From: Coriolopsis trogii
Lineage: Eukaryota; Basidiomycota; Agaricomycetes; Polyporales; Polyporaceae
Assembly: GCA_020543525.1 (NCBI GenBank)
Contig: JAHYIO010000036.1
Span: forward strand, 1,240,001-1,304,000
Length of the DNA stretch: 64,000 nt
Reading direction: 5' to 3'
Positions within the stretch are counted from its first letter, which is position 1. The number at the start of each line of letters is the position of its first letter. Positions 35,417 through 48,756 of this stretch are shown piece by piece. Both the position numbers and the translations under genes were made by a program. Below the pieces are notes generated by a model. That model worked only from the letters and a program-made list of their open reading frames with translations, was not told where the DNA came from and made no database searches.

Positions 35417-37654
35417 TTACACGACAGCCTTCACATCCGCATGCACGCTGTTCTTCTCGATCTGTGATCCCTCTTCGCTCTCGGCAACGTCGTCGTGCTC
35501 TGAATCGCTCGTGATCGCCTCCGGGATGAACGTCTCTCGGGCCGGGAAAGCCAACGAGAGAATCGAGTACACCACTAGCGAGACACAGAACTGCGAAGAG
35601 TTCAAATCAGCCTCGGTCCCCGCACTACGACGGGGGTCAGGTGAGCCAAAAGCCAAGTTCAAGACGTACGCCGAATATCCATGCGAAGTTGAAGATCTTC
35701 ATCGCGCCGCCGACGTCAATCTTGGGGTTGATTGAAGAAATAAGTCCGGGCATGTTGGGAGGCACCGAGACGAGGATGGTCACGACCGCTCTCCAGTTCT
35801 ACACGCGCGCGACAGCTGGTCAGCACATCCTCCCAGTCCTGACCGACAAGCGGCGAACTCACAAAGCCATACAAGTACCGGTAACGTCCGTGTGGACGAT
35901 ACATGGCTGGGACATCGACTTTGCACTTGTGCACGATCCAGTACTGCGAGTGATCTCGTCAGCACAAAGGAATGGTCTCCGGAGGAACAGGACAATACCC
36001 ACGTCCGCGACCATGATACCAGCAAACGGCCCGAGGAAGACCGTATACCCGTTCATGAACGACAAAAAGCCCTGCGCACTCGCCAGGATCTCCCACGGCG
36101 CGAGCGCCCACCCGCCGAGGATGGCGCAGATTGCCTGTCCGCGCCGGATGTTGATGTACCGCGGGAAGAGGACGGTCATGTCGTTCGCGGCGGAGAGCGA
36201 GTTCGCGGAGATGTTCGTGCCGAGGGTGGCGAGGACGAAGGTGAAGGAGGCAAAGAACGCCGCGGCGCGGTTGTCCCAGCGGTCGATGAGCTGCAAGGGA
36301 TCCCAGAGGACGTCGCCGTATAGGACGATGCCGGCGGAGGTGACGGCGATGCCCATGAAGCCGACGAGGGTGAAGGCAACGGGGATGATGAAGAGCTGCA
36401 CATATTGACTGATTGAGAATAGTTGTTGAGCTACTCGAGTGAGTGGGCCAGCCATGAGGACACTCACGCTCTCTCGTTCTTCGCATACCGCTACATTATT
36501 CTGTGAGCATCTTGACGTAACGCAGGAGGCGCATGAGGGAAACTCACCGTGAAGTCAGGGATATTAACCGCAAGTGTCGAGTACAATCCGAGAGCGCTGT
36601 TCAACGCGCTCAACCACGCATACGATAACGCGCTTCCAGAGAGCGTAGTGTGCTGCTCAAACAAGCCTTTGCTCGACGGTACCTTCACGAATGCCCAGAT
36701 CATCATGGCTAGCCACGCGGGCGGGACGATGAACGCCTTGACCACGAAGAGCCACCGAATCTTCTGGGGAGACACGAGCATCAAGGGGAACTGAATGAGC
36801 CAGTACAGGAAGTAACACATCATTCCTGAGATTGTGCGTTCAGTACAATGCAAAATAATAAGGCATTCGTTGAACAAGTACCGGAGGTCGTGATATGTGC
36901 GCCAGGCGACAAGTCATTACGGAGATGAGCCAAAGAAGGCCATATCGCTTTGAGCATCTGCACAAGACTGTCAGCACTTGCTCTCGTACGACCGTACGGG
37001 AACCCATCCTCTCACCTGATAGACGCATTCTGATCCGGTGTACGTCTGGATTCCGAACCAGAACATCGCGAGGACGACGCGCGAGACGACGCTGAAGTAG
37101 CTGAACCAGAACCCAAAGGAGGAGCGGTTGAGCACCGGGAAGGGGACGTGCAGTCGTGCGCCGATCGTCCCGTTAAGGACCATCACAACTGAGATAATGA
37201 TGTGCCCGACAGCAATAGCAGGGAGCGCCTGGCGCCTGGACGGAAGCGTTCTCAGCACAAAGTGCTCAGACGGCAAAGGGGTGGTGTATTGGGAAGGAGT
37301 GTAGGGAAGGAAGACGTACCACGACAATCCGATGGCAAGCATACTCGACGCGAGCTCCCATGCAGCCACATTGGTCGCATCTGACACCCAGTATGCGATA
37401 TAGTTGAACGTCGACCATGTCCTCTATTGGAGAATAAGCCCATCACACGACCCATGCAGCAATGAGTATGCTTCCGAGAGTTCTCGCGCGTGCCTGCGCG
37501 TCAGACTGAGCAAAGAACTCACCTCTTTTGGAGGGACTGGATCCATGTCCTTGTTCGACCATTTGCTATTGGGCGCGAACGTCGAAGGTGCGGGCTCGAG
37601 CACCCACGCCGAGGGGCGCGCATAGGCAGACACCTTCTGCAATGCGGACGACAT
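35417..37654 (-). CDS. NCS1-family purine/cytosine/uracil/allantoin permease
   Basis: Plasma-membrane cation symporter for nucleobases or related compounds, about 12 membrane spans. Recognised segments in order: MSSALQKVSAYARPSAWVLE (start 37654), DMDPVPPKERTWSTFNYIAY (the NCS1 N-terminal motif), VSDATNVAAWELASSMLAIG, GTIGARLHVPFPVLNRSSFG (signature), SPQKIRWLFVVKAFIVPPAW, LGLYSTLAVNIPDFTRYAKN, GTNISANSLSAANDMTVLFP (TM8 motif), YINIRRGQAICAILGGWALA and FAGIMVADYWIVHKCKVDVP. The C-terminal tail is acidic. At least eight exons, all joined at consensus sites with motifs preserved. The exact substrate is not readable from the sequence. Confidence 0.88.
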
Positions 37655-38283
37655 ACTGGAGTTCTGTTGCTGCAGTCCAAATGAGGGCCAAAAGCAGAGG
37701 GCGAGGTCAGAGGTCACCGGAAACCCAGCATGGTCGGAGCGCGGTATATATGCAATCCGTTTGTTATCGGACACTAGTCCAGGCAAGCTCCAGGACCTGG
37801 AAAAATTGGCGGGACAAGCCTGCGAGTGGACGTGGTGGCGCTCGGGCGATAAGTCGCCTGGGCCGATAAGCCCCTCAAAAAGGAAATATCGCTCTTGAAT
37901 CGAGATAACCGGGCGCTATTCCGGGCGTCACGGAGGGCCGCGTACGAGTTGGATGTGCGACGTCCTACAACTTGAACAGAGCGTAGTATCCTCAGCGCAT
38001 GATCGCCATGGGCGACTTGTCTTCGAGAGAGCGGTCGGCCCACACAGACTTGCTACGTGCACAGTATGCTTGTTGTCCAGTGCAAAGTATGGCAGCGTTG
38101 TGCGCGTCGAGTAGCTCTTCGCTTCGCTACCGTGACTGCATCCAGTCCAGCATAGTAGGTATTGCACATTGTCAGTTCTAATGACACATCAGGCGCAAGC
38201 ACATACACTTCGCCTCCATAAAGCCCACAGAGACAAGGAAGAACCAACCTGTCACCCCACAGAAACTACACCCGACAGGCTCC
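37655..38283. other. Intergenic, no gene seen
   Basis: Promoter of the permease and 3' flank of the dehydrogenase; no supported coding sequence. Confidence 0.5.
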
Positions 38284-39314
38284 TCAAAGAGATGCGCCGC
38301 CGCACGTCTTGATCGTCTGCCCAGTGATGTACTCGCCCTCATCCGAGACGAGGAACGAAACGAGCTTCGCGACGTCTTCGGGCTCCTGGATTCGGCCGAG
38401 CTTGATGTCTTGTTTGACACGCTTCGCCTTGGCCTCGCCGACAGTGATGCCCTCCTACAAGTTCGGTGAGCATGAGACATTGAGATGGCGGTAAGAACCT
38501 AACGTACGATCTTCGCAAGCTCGCGGTCGATGTGGTCCCACATCGGCGTGTCAACAATTCCGGGCCCATACGCTAAGCCATACATTAGCTCTACTGATGC
38601 GCATATACCAACCTCGCAAGACTCACCGTTCACCCGAATGCCATACTGCGCCCATTCCTTCGCTGCCGCCTCAGTGAAGCCCCGCACCGCGAACTTGGTG
38701 GCGCCGTAAGGACCGAGATTCTCCGCAGTGCGATAGGATGCGATGGAGCCTGCACCGACGATACGTCCGCCTGAGCCTTGCTTCACCATTTGCTTCGCTG
38801 CAAAGATGTGCGTGTTCATGAGACCAAGGAGGTTAATTTTGACCTCGTTCTCGATGAACCTATGCGGTACTCAGTACCTGACAGTCCTGGGAGTGACAGA
38901 AGGCAACATACTCGGGCGTGCACTCGAGCAGAGGCTTCACCTGGGTCACACCGGCATTCGCGACGCTCACGAATAGCCTTGGCCCGAGCTTGTCAACCGT
39001 CTCAGCGATCGCCGACTCGATTTGTTTTGGCTCCCGGACATCTGAGGGAATATTCGACTCAACTCACGGGGGTCAGTTATGCAGAAGTCCGGCGTCGACT
39101 CACCTGCGAAGACGTTAATAGCCTCCCTCCCGTAAGACTTAATTTCAGAAATGACATCGTCTACTTTCGCTTTCGCTTGTGGGATGTCGGCGATGGAGAC
39201 GTCGTAGCCGTCGCGAGCGAGACGGCATGCAATCGCGCGACCGATTCCCTGACCAGCGCCGGTAACGAAAGCGATGCGGTTCAAGGACGCCTTGATTGGT
39301 GATGCATAAGACAT
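38284..39314 (-). CDS. Short-chain dehydrogenase/reductase, diacetyl/acetoin reductase-like
   Basis: NAD(P)-dependent oxidoreductase. The classical SDR motifs are all present: [15 protein letters not shown] (cofactor binding), [15 protein letters not shown] in [22 protein letters not shown] with the catalytic Ser, YGATK with catalytic Tyr and Lys, then [20 protein letters not shown] and the C-terminal [18 protein letters not shown]. Start at 39314 ([19 protein letters not shown]). The first intron, 39103-39042, joins INVFA to DVREPKQ at consensus sites; at least three more short introns follow. The C-terminal layout (YITGQTI..CGG) resembles fungal acetoin/butanediol dehydrogenases, but substrate assignment is inference. 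Confidence 0.87.
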
Positions 39315-39788
39315 GTTTGGCGACGACTAGGAACTCTTCAAAGAGGTAGAGGAGGATAGAGAGCGGTGGTGGGGGATGAAATGTGCTCGCTGCACGGACT
39401 GCGTGTTTATGAGGTCGACGGACGCCATCGGGCCGCGTCGTGCAGACGAAAGACGTAACAGCGACGCTTCATAGGGGAACGGACCGTGGTGGTGTATTAC
39501 TGCGTCGGTCATGGGACAGATCTGGGTACGCGAGAGAGTGCGACGGCCTCGATGGGCGCAACAGACGGAAGGAGATTCCCTCGGGCTCCGGAGCACCGGC
39601 GCGAGCACCCGGTAACGCCTCGCGAGTGTCACGGGCACGTGCTTAATCACTACGAAAAAGTCACGCGTACCTGCTCAAATTGACGCCTCTCGCTTGCCGC
39701 ATAAAGGGGCTTGTCGTGACTTTGAGTTTGAGTTTGTAGACCCCACCGTGGCTATCGACGACTATCACCCCAGTGTCACTGACTGACC
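39315..39788. other. Divergent promoter region, no gene
   Basis: Lies between the dehydrogenase (minus) and the first MYND gene (plus). Confidence 0.5.
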
Positions 39789-41431
39789 ATGTCCAGGAAG
39801 AACCGTTCAAATGCCGGCAGGGGCTCGCATATACACCCTTCAAGTCCTCTGGACATGTTCATGTCGTCCTCTGAGGCAAGCATAGCTAGTATCAGGGGCA
39901 ATCTCGACCAGCAGAAAGAAGCAGCAAACGCGAGGCAAAGCATATGCTCTTTCTGTGGTAAATACGGTGGGGACGCACTCAAGAGCTGCTCACGATGCAA
40001 GTGAGTACCTCTTGATCTGCGATGGTCTATCCATGGTCCTGGGCTGTACTCGGTGCTGATTGATTTTCGTGTAACCTCTGGACTTATCGTGATATCAGAG
40101 CGGCTCGATACTGCGACCAGACGTGCCAACTTGCTGACTTCAAAGCTCGCCATAAACATGATTGTGCCAACTTCTCTCACCCGCCCCCAACTAGCACCTT
40201 CCTCACTGAACCTATCGGCAACGAACGTTACGCAAAGAGCCCCGTATGGGCACACGGGCATGAGGATGGTGTGGGGTGCTGGGTTAGCATAGGCGGACGC
40301 ATCGACTGCGAGTGCGTTCCTGAGTGTCGTTCCTTCCGAACATACTGACCAAGACTCTTGTGCGGTACTACCTCCCAGCCTCACAACCTTGATGGAGCCC
40401 GTCGAGGTATCTTCGATGGAAGAGCGACAGGACAAGATCGAACAGTCACCCGAGCACGGGCGGGACATCATCCGCGTGCATAAAGCTGCTATTAATAATT
40501 TACTCGACCTCCGTGTCCTCGTGCAGAACCGGCGCAAGGACAGGGCCTCTGTTCTCATTTACGGATCTCGCATGCAAGTCTCTAGTTATGCATCGACGAC
40601 TGGCGCGGTCTTGCGCGGCGCGTCTCAGGCAGACAACATGGTCAAATACACGCGCGACAGGTGGGAGTTTTTAATTTACCCTTCCATTCGAGATTCGCCG
40701 TTGACATCATGTCTTTCACTGACAGAGTATCGTACGTGGCCGCCGGTGTAGCATATGACCCATGGGACGAGAAGCCGCGCCTTGAGGTTACGCACATCAA
40801 TGGCCAAGAGGTGCGCAACCGATTGCTAGAGCGGCACATGTCAAGGGGGTTTTGATTCTGACTGATTTCGCTGCAGGTCAAGAAGGGCGGCGCGATCTCG
40901 AGGAATATCAAGGATGCAAAGCAAGGGATCGTGGCACTCAACCAGGGCGAGTACGCCATCTTCCACCTCCAGTTCCGTGTCGGGGACGGCGACGCGATCT
41001 CCAAAGAATGGCAAGCTCTCGGCTGCCTCGAGAAAATCCACATCCCATACGCGACCTGGGACGGAACCGCCTCACCCTCCACGCTCGCCTCCTCCCTCCC
41101 TCTCGCCCAGTCTGACACCCCATCGTCAACCGTGGAAGGAAGCTCGGGCTCGCTCGGCGTCGGGCAGTCTCTGCGCGCGTCGTTCAACCAGCGGGCGATC
41201 CGAGCGCACTACGCCGACTTTATCGAGCGGGGAGAGGAGGCGTACCTGCGGTCGCATTATGGAGACGCGCGCGCGAACATGGCGCGGGACGCGGACAAGA
41301 TGATGGAGATGATGGGCGAGATGGTGCTCGGGAGCGTCGCGCAGGCGGGGAACACGGACGTGCTGGTGCAGCGGCTTCGGAACATGGATATGCACGATCT
41401 CGCGGACAAGCTCGAGGCGCGTGGCCAGTGA
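39789..41431 (+). CDS. MYND-type zinc-finger protein (copy 1)
   Basis: Five exons (39789-40000, 40099-40311, 40379-40660, 40726-40810, 40877-41431) sum to 1347 bases, 448 residues. Near residue 55 is a MYND finger: CSFCGKYGGDALKSCSRCK is split by the first intron from RYCDQTCQLADFKARHKHDC, giving the eight Cys/His zinc ligands. The rest is a family-specific domain: PVWAHGHEDGVGCWVSI, LVQNRRKDRASVLIYGSRMQ, YDPWDEKPRLEVTHINGQEV, GEYAIFHLQFRVGDGDAI, then a helical C-terminus. MYND fingers bind Pro-rich peptides, so it is probably a protein-interaction factor; the C-terminal domain has no known function. A paralog at 48757-50330 shares intron phases, and a dead copy lies directly downstream. Confidence 0.85.
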
Positions 41432-41758
41432 GCCATGAGGAGACTCGAAAAGTGTGTTGCGTCGCTGTAGGTTTAGGGGGCCGTTGTCCGGTGCTTCGAT
41501 GTGTCGTTGCTGCCCTCGATGACTCTTGAGAAGGGAACGACTTGCGAGCGTGTAAGGCGGTATGAACCTCCTCCGACACGTATGGTATGATAGGTGATGT
41601 CAGATATAGCCTTGCTTCGAACGGAGGTCCCAAGAACCCCATACTGGTAGCGGGAAGGGGCAATCTAAATCATGTACGCACTTAAGCACGCATCAGGGCT
41701 TGGTCCACGTTGTACCAATAGAGTCTTCGCCCTCCTCCACTCTGTTAACAGACGAGCG
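41432..41758. other. Spacer between MYND gene and its dead copy
   Basis: 3' flank of copy 1; no gene. Confidence 0.5.
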
Positions 41759-42645
41759 ATGTCTACAACCGATATTTCTGACGATTCTGACGTTCAAATT
41801 GAGGAGATTGAGTCCCCTCCTCTTCGATGATTCAGCTGAAGCAGTAGTCACGCAGACACCAAGCAAGAACCGATTCCAAGAGAGACGCGAGAAGGACAAA
41901 GAGCATGGACGAGCTATGTACCACTAATGCAGCCCCGGGAAGACGAATTCGCGGCCACATTGAGAACCTGCTCGGTTTGCAAGTACGTTCCCGGTCGCGC
42001 TTCATAGCTTCAGCACATGTATGGCGTCTCAGTATGGTGAATGACGACCGCCGCATTTTCTCGACAGCAACTGCCAGCAAATCTCGGATAGGAGAACACA
42101 AAGTAACACACCATCCAGCGGTGAAGAACGCTGATCGGCGCATCGTCGTCTTCCACCCGGGAGACATTGCGTAGCTGATGATCTAGTTCCGCGTAGGGGA
42201 CGGTCGAATCATCCATTGAGAGCGCCGGCGCCATGCTCTGCTCTGCGTGCAGGCACTTGGGAGTCCTGGCACGCGGACGAGGATGCAGACTCCTTAGATA
42301 CGAGAGTCCGTCAAGAATCGAGGCCGTGAACAGCTGGGTTTGGGCAGAGCCCGCTGGGTGTATGGGTGCCGTTCGACAGGAGAGCGGTGCCAGTGATAGA
42401 GTACATCTTCAAGGAGTACTTGAAGGGAGGCGAGCGCGCCTTCATCGAGAGCCATCATGGTTTATGCACGACGAATATGTGTGAGCGGGTCATGAAGACG
42501 CATGAGGTTCCGAGAGGATGCCGCGCGCAAGAATTTCCTTGAGCAGGATCTGTTCGAGGGGTCGGCGGTGACTCATGAAATATGTGTACGACGCGGCTCG
42601 GCGAGGGGATCATGGGTACGTGCAGCAAGGCATGTAGGAAGTCTC
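41759..42645 (+). pseudogene. Decayed MYND-protein paralog (copy 2)
   Basis: Pieces of the neighbouring MYND protein survive in changing frames. EFAATLRTCSVCK ends with the second Cys pair of the finger, exactly at the exon-1 donor position of copy 1 (TGCAA then GTACGT). The exon coding the remaining zinc ligands is missing. Then come VKNADRRIVVFHPGDIA, two stops, FRVGDGRIIH, and VPVIEYIFKEYLKGGERAFI with ESHHGLCTT, which match GIVALNQGEYAI, FRVGDGDAI and RAHYADFIERGEEAYLRSHY of copy 1. The last recognisable piece, MKYVYDAARRGDHGYVQQGM, matches the C-terminal helix of copy 3. Multiple stops and frame changes rule out a working product. Confidence 0.72.
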
Positions 42646-45444
<2,799 letters not shown>

Positions 45445-45794
45445 CTCTAGCATGTGATTTGGACTCTTTTCTTGGTCTATCCCGGACTACTCACGGACAC
45501 GGACCCATTGTTGGACAATTGTCGTACTTTATCGTAGTATACCCTTTGTATAAGTCCCTCGTTCCATACGGACATACAACGCTCGCTTGTATCATGCCTG
45601 TAACAGCTCTCTGTAATCCTCCTGCAGCCGGTGCCTCGCGCTCTGGCAAATGTCATACGTAGTCCTCATTGTTACAAACATTGTCTATCAATCTCGATTT
45701 CGGTCGTTCTGGATACATATCAATGTCTGAGGACCCTGCGCCGTATACCAGTTCCCGAACGAAGAGCTGCTACTTACCCCCAATATCATCATTC
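45445..45794. other. Convergent 3' gap, nothing seen
   Basis: 3' flanks of the GMC gene and the membrane-protein gene. Confidence 0.5.
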
Positions 45795-46508
45795 TCACAG
45801 CGATCCCTTTGCCTGACCCTCCTCCATGGCAATACGCTCGCGCTCTGCGTCTAGCTCACCGCGTCCCACCTCGCCTTTAGCTCTACGCCATGTGTGATTG
45901 AGCGTAGTGACGATGAGCTCGCCCGTCAGTGACGCTAGCGCAGCGTGTCCGGGGTCGAGAATGACGTCTGCGAAGGATGGATGGCGCCTCTCGTACAGGA
46001 GGCTGCCCACCGGACCGGCCGAGATCATCCAAGCCTCCGACAGGACGTACTTCACGACAGGAGGAAGGGAGAAAGGGGCGCAGTCCTTGGCGGAGCGAAC
46101 GACGGTCGCAAGAGTGGAGGTCGGCCGGACTTGGCTCATCGTCCAGGCAAGAGTGCCGAAGAAGAGAGGGAAGAGGACGGCGAGGGAGCCAAGCGCGGAG
46201 AGGCCGAGGGTGGATCGGAGGCTCGCGATGGTGTAGGCTTGCATGAACGGGGAGAGGGCGGCAGGGGCGGGGAGGTGGGAGAGGGCGACGTGCCCGAGGA
46301 AGACGACGGGCGCGTTCATGAAGACGATGCCGGTGTACAGGACGAGCGAGAACACCAACGCGGTGAGCGGGGCCCTTCCTCGGCCGGCCGTCGACTCGAC
46401 TTTTGCGTGTTCCCTAGTCGGGTTGTCGGGGGAATCGGCAGGCTGCCCCCCGGGTTGTACGCTCGTCTTGTCCTGCATGCTGGTATACGTCCTGTTGTCG
46501 TTGGTCAC
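45795..46508 (-). CDS. Unrecognised small multi-span membrane protein
   Basis: A single exon of 237 residues from MTNDNRTYTSMQDK (the Met at residue 11 is an alternative start). A polar N-terminus is followed by hydrophobic stretches APLTALVFSLVLYTGIVFMN with APVVFLGHVALSHL, then LGLSALGSLAVLFPLFFGTL, and a weaker one at SLPPVVKYVLSEAWMISAGP. The C-terminus is charged and helical (RERIAMEEGQAKGSL). Codon bias supports a real gene. No family recognised; two to four membrane spans are likely. Confidence 0.68.
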   Translation of the reverse strand: MTNDNRTYTSMQDKTSVQPGGQPADSPDNPTREHAKVESTAGRGRAPLTALVFSLVLYTGIVFMNAPVVFLGHVALSHLPAPAALSPFMQAYTIASLRSTLGLSALGSLAVLFPLFFGTLAWTMSQVRPTSTLATVVRSAKDCAPFSLPPVVKYVLSEAWMISAGPVGSLLYERRHPSFADVILDPGHAALASLTGELIVTTLNHTWRRAKGEVGRGELDAERERIAMEEGQAKGSL

Positions 46509-47178
46509 GATCTGGCACGGATACTACTAGTAGGAGGGGTATTTCAGTCTGAGGAAGAAGGACCAACATCCACGTACTACGCGCCTATATACGTTGGCAC
46601 CGCCCGTCGAGAGCTCCTTCTGGCTCTCACGATGACAAGACATGGGAAGGACGGTCGAAGGACCGCAGTCACGGTGCCAATCCGTGCGTGTACACGGCGA
46701 GCCTGTCATCATGGTGACTGAGTCCCAATTTCGACATGAGAAGTGGATGGATTCCTTCATCGAGATCGAGGCTCGGGATGACCTTCATCTTGTACTCAGA
46801 CCTGGATAAGGTACCTCAGACCTGGATAAGGTACGCGGAAAGACAATCTATGTGTTAGCGTTGGTAGCATGGAAGAGATTCAGAATGAGGCAGAACGACC
46901 GCCCCATTGCTACTCGAGTCGTCACTGCTGCCCGTGACCAGCAGGCACGTGCATGTGACAGGTCGTTCAATCCAACCAAGTACTGTGCCGCCGCAACGCG
47001 TAAGTTATACTACTACGGTCTGGCGCATACTCTCAGCGTCAAAATCATTGTCATTGTCTTTCTATGCAACTCTTCCGCACTCCGACACCCTTTGCTCTCT
47101 GCCCAAGGTCTGTCTTCGTGAATTTGCCGCCGTGCAATTCTGGCGCGCCTGTAGTCCTCATCGCTGCCTCTTTCCCAG
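46509..47178. other. Intergenic with a short tandem repeat
   Basis: Divergent promoter space between the membrane-protein gene and the F-box-like gene. Besides the 20-base repeat at 46795 nothing stands out. Confidence 0.5.
46795..46834. repeat. 20-base perfect tandem duplication
   Basis: The unit CTCAGACCTGGATAAGGTAC occurs twice without mismatch or gap. Confidence 0.85.
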
Positions 47179-48669
47179 ATGAACCAGCAGCCGAAGCTCA
47201 ATTACGACATACTGCTGGTTGTGATGGGGTATGCGCCGCGATCTGTGGTAGCCAGTCTAAGGCAGACCTGCAAGATGCTGCGCGACGCAGGCACCTCGGA
47301 TCTCTTCAGGACTCCAGTCGCGCTTGCTTCCAACAATGTCGCTCAGTCGTTCTCCCACTTCTTTCTTTCACTCAAACCATCTTCGATTGCTTCACCATCT
47401 TCCCCCTATGTACTACTTCGGTGCCTTGTCATTCACCTCGAGGAACCCTCCGAGGCCACGGTCCGTGCTTTGCAGCTCTTCTTTACGCGCGTTGCTCCCA
47501 CCATGCCGAACATGACACAGCTCGCACTGTATGATGCAGAAGATTTGCTTCAATCATGTCGTTACGCTGTTGCAATTGGGATAGCCAGGCTCACGCAGCT
47601 TACAGCCTTGAAAGTGGTCGGGACCGGAAGGGCTGCCTACTCGATGCTGCGGAGGTTGTGCTCCCCCCTGGTTTCTGCGCACATCGACCACGTGCAGAAC
47701 ACGAGCCCGGAATTTGACTCAGCTACTTTGCTCAAGAACTGCCGCAAAACACTGGAAGTCCTTGATCTTCGCATGACCGGTGGAATTGGCGCGAAAGCCC
47801 CGGTCTTTCCGCGGCTACGCAAGCTCTCGCTGCTCTACTACGGACTACAGTCGCACTCGGATCTTGCGGCTGCTTGCCCTAACCTCCAGGAACTACATTT
47901 GGTCGAGTCCGTTGGCATGCCACGAGGCTATATAACCTACCAGAGAGAGTTCAATCAGTGCCTTTTACCTTCGGAGATGTGTTCATCCCTCCGAACGTTC
48001 ACGGGCTCCCTCGACGCGCTATACCTGCTCGGCCTGCAATGCCCCATGTCGGCCGTTCACATCACAGACGAGAGGTCGCAATACCGGCTGGTGTCCGCAG
48101 TGCAGGCAGTACTATGGGACATCAAGCCCGAGCACTTCACGCTCTCGACGGACCTTGCAGGTGCCTCCTGTTACCTCGACACTGCCTTCGTCGGTATGAT
48201 GATCAAAGCCGGAACTTGGCAGTGGTCATTGAAGACGCTGGAGCTCGAGGTTCTGTTCCGGGACTCTGAGAAGAGTATCAATCTTCAGGACGTCTTGGTA
48301 AGCTTTGTGCAGGTTGATATCATTTCTGATGACCGACGATCCTCGCATGAAATACAGGTGAACATTGCCGACATTGCAGCAGCCGCATCCCAGATTGAGG
48401 CATTCAGACTGTGCCTCGATGTTTCCCGTATTGGCTCCTCCCCTCACGCTCCCAGAAGGAATGGCGAAATGTCGCCCGTGGAGGAGGCTTTACAGTCTCT
48501 GGACGGGGAGGCCTTTCTCGAAGATCTCCTTGAGCGTCGACCATCACTCACAACCATCATACTCCAAATTGACGGACATCGCATCGAGGACGTCAATTAT
48601 ACGATGCAGATTGGTCCCGACATCGCCAATGATACAGAAAGTCGAGAGGATAATTGCCGCGATTTGTGA
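47179..48669 (+). CDS. F-box-like / leucine-rich-repeat protein
   Basis: The start MNQQPKLNYDILLVVMGYAP, with SVVASLRQTCKMLRDAGTSD, has the pattern of a degenerate F-box helix set, followed by LRR-like segments (PNMTQLALYDAEDLLQSC, FPRLRKLSLLYYGLQSHSDL, CPNLQELHLVESVGMP). Agaricomycetes carry large families of such proteins, thought to be substrate adaptors of SCF ubiquitin ligases. A 60-base GTAAGC...ATACAG segment at 48298-48357 is a likely intron that stays open in frame, so the protein is 496 residues unspliced or 476 spliced. The function beyond the family resemblance is unknown. Confidence 0.7.
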   Translation: MNQQPKLNYDILLVVMGYAPRSVVASLRQTCKMLRDAGTSDLFRTPVALASNNVAQSFSHFFLSLKPSSIASPSSPYVLLRCLVIHLEEPSEATVRALQLFFTRVAPTMPNMTQLALYDAEDLLQSCRYAVAIGIARLTQLTALKVVGTGRAAYSMLRRLCSPLVSAHIDHVQNTSPEFDSATLLKNCRKTLEVLDLRMTGGIGAKAPVFPRLRKLSLLYYGLQSHSDLAAACPNLQELHLVESVGMPRGYITYQREFNQCLLPSEMCSSLRTFTGSLDALYLLGLQCPMSAVHITDERSQYRLVSAVQAVLWDIKPEHFTLSTDLAGASCYLDTAFVGMMIKAGTWQWSLKTLELEVLFRDSEKSINLQDVLVSFVQVDIISDDRRSSHEIQVNIADIAAAASQIEAFRLCLDVSRIGSSPHAPRRNGEMSPVEEALQSLDGEAFLEDLLERRPSLTTIILQIDGHRIEDVNYTMQIGPDIANDTESREDNCRDL

Positions 48670-48756
48670 TATGTGATATGTGCTATGTGGAACTATGTTG
48701 TGAGTTTGTATATACAAGTTCGGGAGATAGCGTGTGTATATTGACATGCTCCGCAT

